Assembly (NCBI RefSeq): GCF_016086655.4
Contig: NC_052132.2
Span: forward strand, 4,838,805-4,902,804
Reading direction: 5' to 3'
Source: Lepeophtheirus salmonis
Lineage: Eukaryota > Arthropoda > Copepoda > Siphonostomatoida > Caligidae
Length of the DNA stretch: 64,000 bases
Shown here: one piece after another, positions 57,896 to 64,000 of the stretch
Position numbering within the stretch: the first letter of the stretch is position 1
Layout: each line of letters opens with the position of its first letter
Made by a program: the position numbers and the translations under genes
Notes under the pieces: model-generated
Seen by the model: only the letters and a program-made list of their open reading frames with translations
What the model was told of the DNA's origin: nothing
The model's database searches: none

Positions 57896-58960
57896 CTATT
57901 GATAATGGATACTCAAGATAGATTTTAAGTGTTAATTTTATATACCTATTTGTTAATCGAAAATGAATTTAAAATTTTATCTTTTCATACATAAAAAGAT
58001 TGTATTTAAATATAAAAATTGTAAAAGAAACGTAAATTTTTTTATGGTTTTTTTTTCTTCATTAGATGTTAATCTAGATATGTTTGCCCCTGATACAATC
58101 CATTAGAACTCCTTTAAATCAAATAGGGGAATATGTTCCTACAAGGAGATTAAACTACTATGCATAAATAGCATATTTACCTACCCATAAAAGCAATTTG
58201 AATAAAAAAGGAAATAAGAATATTTCAATATACCTATATGTTAAATATAATTTATAACTGTGTACCTACATATTATACTTACATACACTAGGGTTAGGAC
58301 TCAGTACCTGACCGAAATTTTGTTCGGTCAGGTATAAAAAGATTTTATTTCTTTACAGATTTGGACTGATATTTCCGCCCAGACCACCAGCTCAAACTGG
58401 TGACCCAAATTTAATCGTTTTCAAATCGTATATAAAAAGTTAGGACCAAACTTTTTCCAATAACATTTAATTAAGATAAGGCGTTTGTAATAGACTCAAC
58501 ATCAATTTCAGTGCGGAGAAGGCTCCATAGAACATATGAATCTCCATCCGGAAAAATTCGATTAAGGATGGCCAGGAATGGATCAATTCAGCCAAGAAAA
58601 ACTGTAAATTCATCAGCAAAAATGACTTACTTCAGGCTTTCTTCTAGTCATAAGGGCTTTACAGTTTAGCCTATCTTAGAGAAGAATACCTGCCACATCT
58701 ATCATAGAAATTTGGCTTCTCTCCGAGCAAACATGATGACAGTATGATTTGTCATGGGCATGGTCTTCATTGTCAAGAATTGTCAATCTGTTTGCCGACG
58801 TATCGAAGCTCTTAATTATTGTATAAAAAAGTATGTCATGCACATATTCGTGATTTTATTGAGTTAAAATTGGTTTATACTTCGAGGAAAGGGTCTTGAC
58901 TAGTTATAAACAAAACTCCAGCAAAATCTGAATAGCAACAGTGAAACAACAGCCGATAAT
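57896..58960. other. AT-rich; palindromic MITE debris at 58.3 kb
   Basis: A perfect hairpin ACCTGACCGAA-6-TTCGGTCAGGT lies at 58,306-58,333. About 100 bp on, AAATTTAATCGTTTTCAAAT matches 63,374-63,397 in inverted orientation, so both are copies of one small element. No gene seen. Confidence 0.55.
58306..58333. repeat. perfect 11-bp-arm hairpin
   Basis: Inverted arms with a 6-base loop. A related palindrome occurs at about 60,665-60,686 (GACTCGGTCTGAGACCGAATC), and GACCGAAAT-type motifs are scattered from 58.3 to 63.5 kb. Confidence 0.8.
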
Positions 58961-59326
58961 ATGGAGAGACGTCGAGTCGCAATTTTTGAACTTTCCGCGT
59001 GGGGAAAAACTCCCACTGAAATTACCTAGGTTCTGATCTGCAGCCGCACCACCGTTTACAGCGTGGTAACCAAAGGGACTCCTCAGGCGACCATAAGATC
59101 TAAGGCTAGGTCTCGAAGGTCGGATGAAATGGTTGCTGCCGTGAAAAAGTTTGTTGAGGACAAGACAGCAAGGTCTCAGCGGCCTCTCCAGAGAGTTCAA
59201 CGTCAGCAGAAGACCATGGACCGGCTAGTTAAGAAAGATCTTAGCCTGAAGGTCTACAAGATAACCCTTCGTCAAACCCTCAAGCCTGTAGACAAGGAAA
59301 AACGCCTAAAATTTACAGGAAATTAG
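58961..59326 (+). pseudogene. Tc1/mariner transposase N-terminal half
   Basis: From the ATG at 58,961 (MERRRVAIFELSAWGKTPTE), a TAG at 59,027 interrupts what is otherwise one frame. It continues through the recognition helix (SRTTVYSVVTKGTPQATIRS), a basic linker and KKFVEDKTARSQRPLQRVQR, ending LKPVDKEKRLKF before the first catalytic region. The DDE core is absent. Apart from the single stop the frame is open for 121 codons, so this fragment is fairly young. Confidence 0.78.
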
Positions 59327-60850
59327 TTTGAAATATCATTCCATAAAATTCCCTTTTTCGTTTTCATGCATTTGACTTTTGCTCCAATCTGTAGACACAG
59401 CTGTATAGTATCTTTAACATCTCGGAAATTAGTTTGAAATATTTTAGACTTTTTTAAGATTCCATAAAATTTTTTTCCCTTTTTTTAAAGGACCGAAGTT
59501 TAGTCATGCATTTTTCAGCAAACTTTTGGGTCTTTGTACAATCTGTAATGACATTCTATAAAGACAATTTTTTCTACTAGTCTCAGACAAATTATACTAC
59601 AATAGAAGGCCCAACGGATTTTTCCTGGAGTGCATTCATGCTCATTTATGGGTTTTATTTTTCAAATGATATGATATATGGAACATAAATTTTTCTAATT
59701 TTATCTTTTCAAAGAACGTCAAAGGTTTAACTAAAAAATTTATAAACACGCTTGGCGTCATGAAGTATTTATCTATAGAACCTGTCAAGAACGAGTCTTA
59801 AATGAGATCAATTTAGACAGATATTTTTAAGGCCGATCTAAACCGAATTTTTATTTGGGTCCGATTTTTCGAACAATTTTTTTTCTTTGGCTAACAGGCT
59901 TATTTATCATTCCGGTTTAAAAGTAGGACTATAAAAAAACGAAAATTATTCGACTCAATAATACATAAGCATCCACACGTCTACTAAAACAAAAGACACT
60001 CAAATTTTATTAAAGACATAGAATAAAAACAAAAATTAACATTACCACAAAGATAAAGACAAAAACTTGAAAAGAAAACACTGAACTGTAGAGTTTGTTT
60101 ATAAAAAATTTTTTTTTTTTTTTTTTTGGACTATCAATCTAAAACACGTAGGGTAAATTTTCACAATGGATGAAACACCAGAAGGTTTACTAGTGCGAGG
60201 AAGCACGTTTCGCATACAAGATATGTTAACTCTTTGTAATAGTTCTATTTTCTAAGATACGACGTACTAAGAAAAAAACAATCGAAGACCGGCAATGCAG
60301 GTTTTGGAACTGGTATATAACTACATAATTGACATAATGCACGATTGAACCAGTCAAGCAATAAAAAACGTAATCAAATGACTATAAATCAATAATGATA
60401 AAGATGTACTTAGTTTCAAAAAAGGGCGGGAAATTCGAAATTACTTTTTCGTCAACCTATTAACTTTTGTCTTTGTAAATAATTTTACATCTATATGATA
60501 ATAGTAATTTTGTTCATGTTTGAATAGATTTTGGTCATAATAATATACATATATAAAAATAATCAAACTATTTAATCAAAGAGAAATAAAAATAGTTTTG
60601 TATGAAATGGATATATGTATTATCATATTTATCAAAGAGATAAAAGAGAAATGGATATATGTATTAGTGTTCAGACTCGGTCTGAGACCGAATCTATTTT
60701 TTGGTCCGACCTAAAATTATTTTCCTAGACCGAAATTCAAACTGTGGATCGAAATTCAATTTCATGGACAGCAATTACTAGACAAAGGACTTTAAGCAAT
60801 TTTTGTAGCCAAAATGAGCGCCAAAGAGCGCTAAAATTTTTGATGAAGCA
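59327..60850. other. AT-rich, T run, MITE debris
   Basis: A T run lies near 60,110-60,127. GACCGAAAT and GGTCCGA-type motifs occur near 59,835-59,880 and 60,665-60,750. No gene seen. Confidence 0.5.
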
Positions 60851-61252
60851 TCACTCATTTTTATGGCCTTGCTGTGAAGACTCAAGCCCCTGGGTGTCTA
60901 TTTTTTTATAAAGTGATTTTTTGTATAAATCCGGTGTCTGGTCACTCGAGGAACACGATAGACCCCCGATTTGGATTGTTTTAACATCTGTAACTTGGGG
61001 AAAGAATTTGCAGGCTTCTCTAATAATTTTGTCTGTGATGTCCCTTAGGCCCCGAGCCCTTCCATTAGCAAGAGTCCGACAGGCGATCAGGAGCTCTCTG
61101 AGTCCTAATCCTCCGTCAACTACCCGTGCATGGTAGAACTCTTTGGGAGTGGCATCGGACAGCTTGCTCCATTCCCTCACAGACTTTCGAATAAGCAAAT
61201 CACACCCTTTAACGTCCCTCCCTAAAGTGACATTTGCCGTAGGTGAGAAATT
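60851..61252 (-). pseudogene. R2-like non-LTR reverse transcriptase C-terminal fragment
   Basis: A minus-strand frame open from about 61,252 to 60,851 reads NVTLGRDVKGCDLLIRKSVR, then EWSKLSDATPKEFYHARVVD, GGLGLRELLIACRTL and ARGLRDITDKIIREA. The series D-x2-IR-x-VR-x-W-L, T-P-x2-FYHA and DGGLGL is the thumb/linker region after reverse transcriptase in R2-type (endonuclease-tail) elements. The catalytic YADD part and the C-terminal endonuclease are not here. No 28S rDNA flanks it, so it is either a different target-site clade or a displaced copy. Confidence 0.75.
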
Positions 61253-62974
61253 GAGAAATTTGTATTTAAAGAAAAATACAGTTTGATAAGGATAATTTAA
61301 AGTAATTAGTGGGGTTTATTATTTATCATAATTATTTCATACATTTTTCCATGGTTATTCAACAAATCAAGGTTTTAGAAAGATTTTCTTCATTTTATTT
61401 TTGCATTGATGAGCTTTGGTAGTTTTGAACACACTTAAAGACTTTTCAAAAGAATCATCAAAAAGCTGTATTGTAATCTAATTAGAAGCCAAATTATCTT
61501 TATTTATTTCATACATGTTTAGAAAAATGTGCAATTTTCACATAACAAAGAGCAAAATGAGCAGGTTTTCTACAAAAAAGTCTAAGTGAGCAAATTTTTG
61601 AGCGATTGAACGATCTAAGTCTAGAAATTAGCTTTCTTTACAATACAAATGATAGCGCAAAAAAATATAAAAAATGTTTTGGCTAAACGGAAACGTTATT
61701 TTGTTCCTTTTTTTTTTTTTTTTTTAAAGAGAAAAAACAGGATTTTGTTCACCGAATTTTCATAAGCGACCGGTCCATTCCAAAGTTGGAAATAATTAGT
61801 TAAAATGAAAGACCTTTCTAGGATTTTCAGTTCCAAGTCCAACACTGGATATTAGGGGTTTCATCTTGAAATCCTGGATTGGTCTTTATCTACGAACTGA
61901 ACGAATTCAGTCTTTTAAGAATTCCTGGTATTCAACGATTCTATAGATGAATTGTGAATGACGTCAAGTATGTAGGGTCATTGTCACAATAACGTGTCAC
62001 ATAAAAAGTATAGTTAACTGCTCTTAGAAATGTTGGCTTCCTCTTTATACATACTAGTGTTTTAGGTTTTGTCTGAAAATCCTGGACTCGTCTGACACCG
62101 CTATGATTTTAGAACGAACTAATTCTGTCCTTTGAAGAAGTTTGGTATGGACCGGTCTCAAAGAAATATTTGATCTACATCAGTCGTATAGAAAAATTCT
62201 GATAATTTTGATTTGTAGTTGTTGCATCGTCCAAATACTTGGTAAATTGATTTTCTTACTGGGGAAAATATTATCAAAAACCAACAAATAAATTTTTGTT
62301 GGATCCTTCTCATTTAAATTTTGGTTTAGGACGATTCTATAGATGAATTTTTGATTACATCAGCTGGGTTTCAAAATAGTGAGTATGGACTTACAAGACC
62401 GTCATATTTCATAAATTAGATTTACCACGGAGTCCAGTTAAACAGTTCAATAATACCAGAATGGATTGAGTAAGAAACTTGTGCACTCGCTTTTTTTGTC
62501 ACAAAATTTGATAATTATTTTTTATTATTATTCAGTGTACTTCTTCTCTTCTGTTTTTTTATATGTAATATTCAAATAATCTGCTTTCACATCGTTAACT
62601 GTATTGTATCACGCAACCTTTCATCCAAAAAGAAACCGAAAGAAAGCACAAAATCATCATATAGTTAGCCAAATAAGTCAATCACACTGACTGCTATTTA
62701 TATACTCCCAAACAACCACTCTCATATTATTTCTTCATCATTTTTAAAAGGAATTACATATATTAATTAAAATCTGGATGGTATTTTATTCGATACAGTA
62801 TTATAATATTACTTAGTAATATTTTATTAAAAGTGATGCTATACATTAGTACTTGTGTATGATAGCCAAACTTTCTTCATAGAAATAATAAAATGGGCAA
62901 TATATATATTATATAAACGAGGAAGGATCAACAAGGAATTGTATTCCTGTTCTTTTATAAACAGAGCATAAGTA
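61253..62974. other. AT-rich, nothing recognised
   Basis: A T run lies near 61,707-61,726. No gene seen. Confidence 0.5.
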
Positions 62975-63065
62975 TAACTTATAACTTTGTGTATTTATCA
63001 AAAAGAATAAAATATGAAATAGCCATGACGTATCAAGGGAGAAGAGGGAATCGACAGTTGACAAC
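62975..63065 (+). repeat. dispersed ~90-bp repeat, copy 2
   Basis: Same orientation as 33,402-33,490, with AACTTTGTGTATTTATCAAA and TAGCCATGACGTAT shared exactly. Confidence 0.7.
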
Positions 63066-64000
63066 AAAATACTTCATATATTTGTAAAGAAAAGGGATGA
63101 AGAGGGGAAAAAAGGCAAAAGAAAAAAAAAATTATAAATTGTATCATTAATCATTATTAATGCATGGAGTACTTTGGTAGTGGACTGTGAATTATATTTT
63201 ACACACACCCCTTCCCCCTCAAAAAAGGCTATTATAATTTTTATTTTCAATTATCAATCTAAAAAAAATAACCATATTTGTACAATGAATAAATCAGGGG
63301 TGAGGAAATAGCGATGGCCCTTAAATTAAGACAAAGAAAAACTGATCTATTTATTGAGACCACAAAAATGGATCTACGATTTGAAAGCGATTAAATTTTG
63401 GTCAATTGTCTAAAACCACGCTCTGGGTCTAGAAGAAATCATTAAAAACCGGACCGACAAAAAGTATCAACACTAATATGCATGGACGACTATCATGTTT
63501 TTATAAAAGAAAAATTGAATCGATATTTTATTTCAAATTTAAATTACGAATCCAATTTATAATATATGTGTATATAAAAGAGACTATTGATTGTCTGATC
63601 AATATCATAGATGAAAATAATATTATTTGCGGGTATGTTAAAAATAAAACGAAACTGACAATTTGAGGAATATTTAGGAAGGGAGCAGTTGAACTATTTA
63701 AAAATATATATATTTATATACAACAACAAGGAGCACTAAAGTGTTTATAGCAAGGTTGATAAAAACCCGACCCAGGTGAGCTTTTCTTTTTCATAAACCG
63801 CTTTTAGCGGTTTTATATGGTTTTTAATTGGTTTTAACGGGGTTTAATGATTTTTAGATGTTGTCAACCCAGGAGATTATCAAAATATTCTCAGTTTACT
63901 AAACAATATATCATTGCTGAGTAAAGAAAACTTAATTGTATAACTGAAATAATCATGGTGGATTTGAGTAGTGTTGACAAAAAGCTGATATATACATGTT
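63066..64000. other. AT-rich; inverted copy of the 58.3-kb small element
   Basis: 63,340-63,480 contains the inverted AAATTTAATCGCTTTCAAAT block and a CCGGACCGAC motif. A 19-bp hairpin AAACCGCTTTTAGCGGTTT lies at 63,795-63,813. A 62-codon frame (63,478-63,666) is Ile/Lys/Phe-rich and unrecognised. No gene called. Confidence 0.5.

Noticed and set aside
1..64000. A new multi-gene defence, biosynthetic or similar system
   Set aside because: I looked for co-oriented gene clusters or conserved unknown gene pairs and found none; coding signal is almost entirely transposon-derived and broken.

Overview
The window reads as intergenic or intronic DNA from a metazoan, and is strongly AT-rich. No bacterial gene organisation, rRNA or CRISPR was seen, and no host gene could be recognised with confidence. 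Nearly everything with coding signal is a transposable element in some state of decay. The many Tc1/mariner lineages (including a maT-like DDxD family), hAT elements, a 56-bp spliceosomal-type intron and non-LTR retrotransposon fragments suggest an arthropod. The flavour is that of a copepod such as a sea louse (Lepeophtheirus-like). This is an inference from familiarity with such transposase families, not a proven assignment.

Layout. 1-6.9 kb: AT-rich filler, one Tc1/mariner relic (3.9 kb) and an unrecognised frameshifted ORF (5.8 kb). 7.26-8.49 kb: the best-preserved element, a 1,225-bp maT-like mariner with TIRs, TA duplications and a transposase lacking only about 22 C-terminal residues. 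11.96-15.23 kb: a TTF-zinc-finger/DUF4371-type hAT transposase with frameshifts and a small intron. Its 5' end has been duplicated head to head, so the start-codon region lies in a near-perfect inverted repeat. 17-34 kb: mariner relics (17.0, 24.3, 33.6 kb), a LINE endonuclease relic (26.4 kb), a ZBED5/FAM200-like hAT relic (31.2 kb) and anonymous ORF remnants. 34.7-36.3 kb: a LINE C-terminal zinc knuckle and an unrecognised ORF region with a possible signal peptide, a hydrophobic tail and a polyadenylation signal. 37-41 kb: a mariner relic and three diverged tandem repeat units, one interrupted by a 437-bp foldback element and another by a DD34D-type mariner. 42-48.7 kb: LINE, maT and three mariner relics, plus a 212-bp MITE. 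48.8-50.4 kb: an element with ~215-bp terminal inverted repeats enclosing a second repeat-rich foldback element. 50.9-58 kb: dispersed repeat families and MITE-like pieces. 58.9-64 kb: a mariner N-terminus, an R2-like reverse transcriptase C-terminal fragment and palindromic MITE debris.

The genes do not form a pathway. The biological content is a record of successive transposition: at least thirteen Tc1/mariner insertions, two hAT transposases, four non-LTR pieces and several non-autonomous families that recur within the window. The points most worth checking are the hAT inverted duplication, the nested foldback element at 48.8-50.4 kb, the short dispersed families and the secreted-protein-like ORF at 35.6-36.3 kb.
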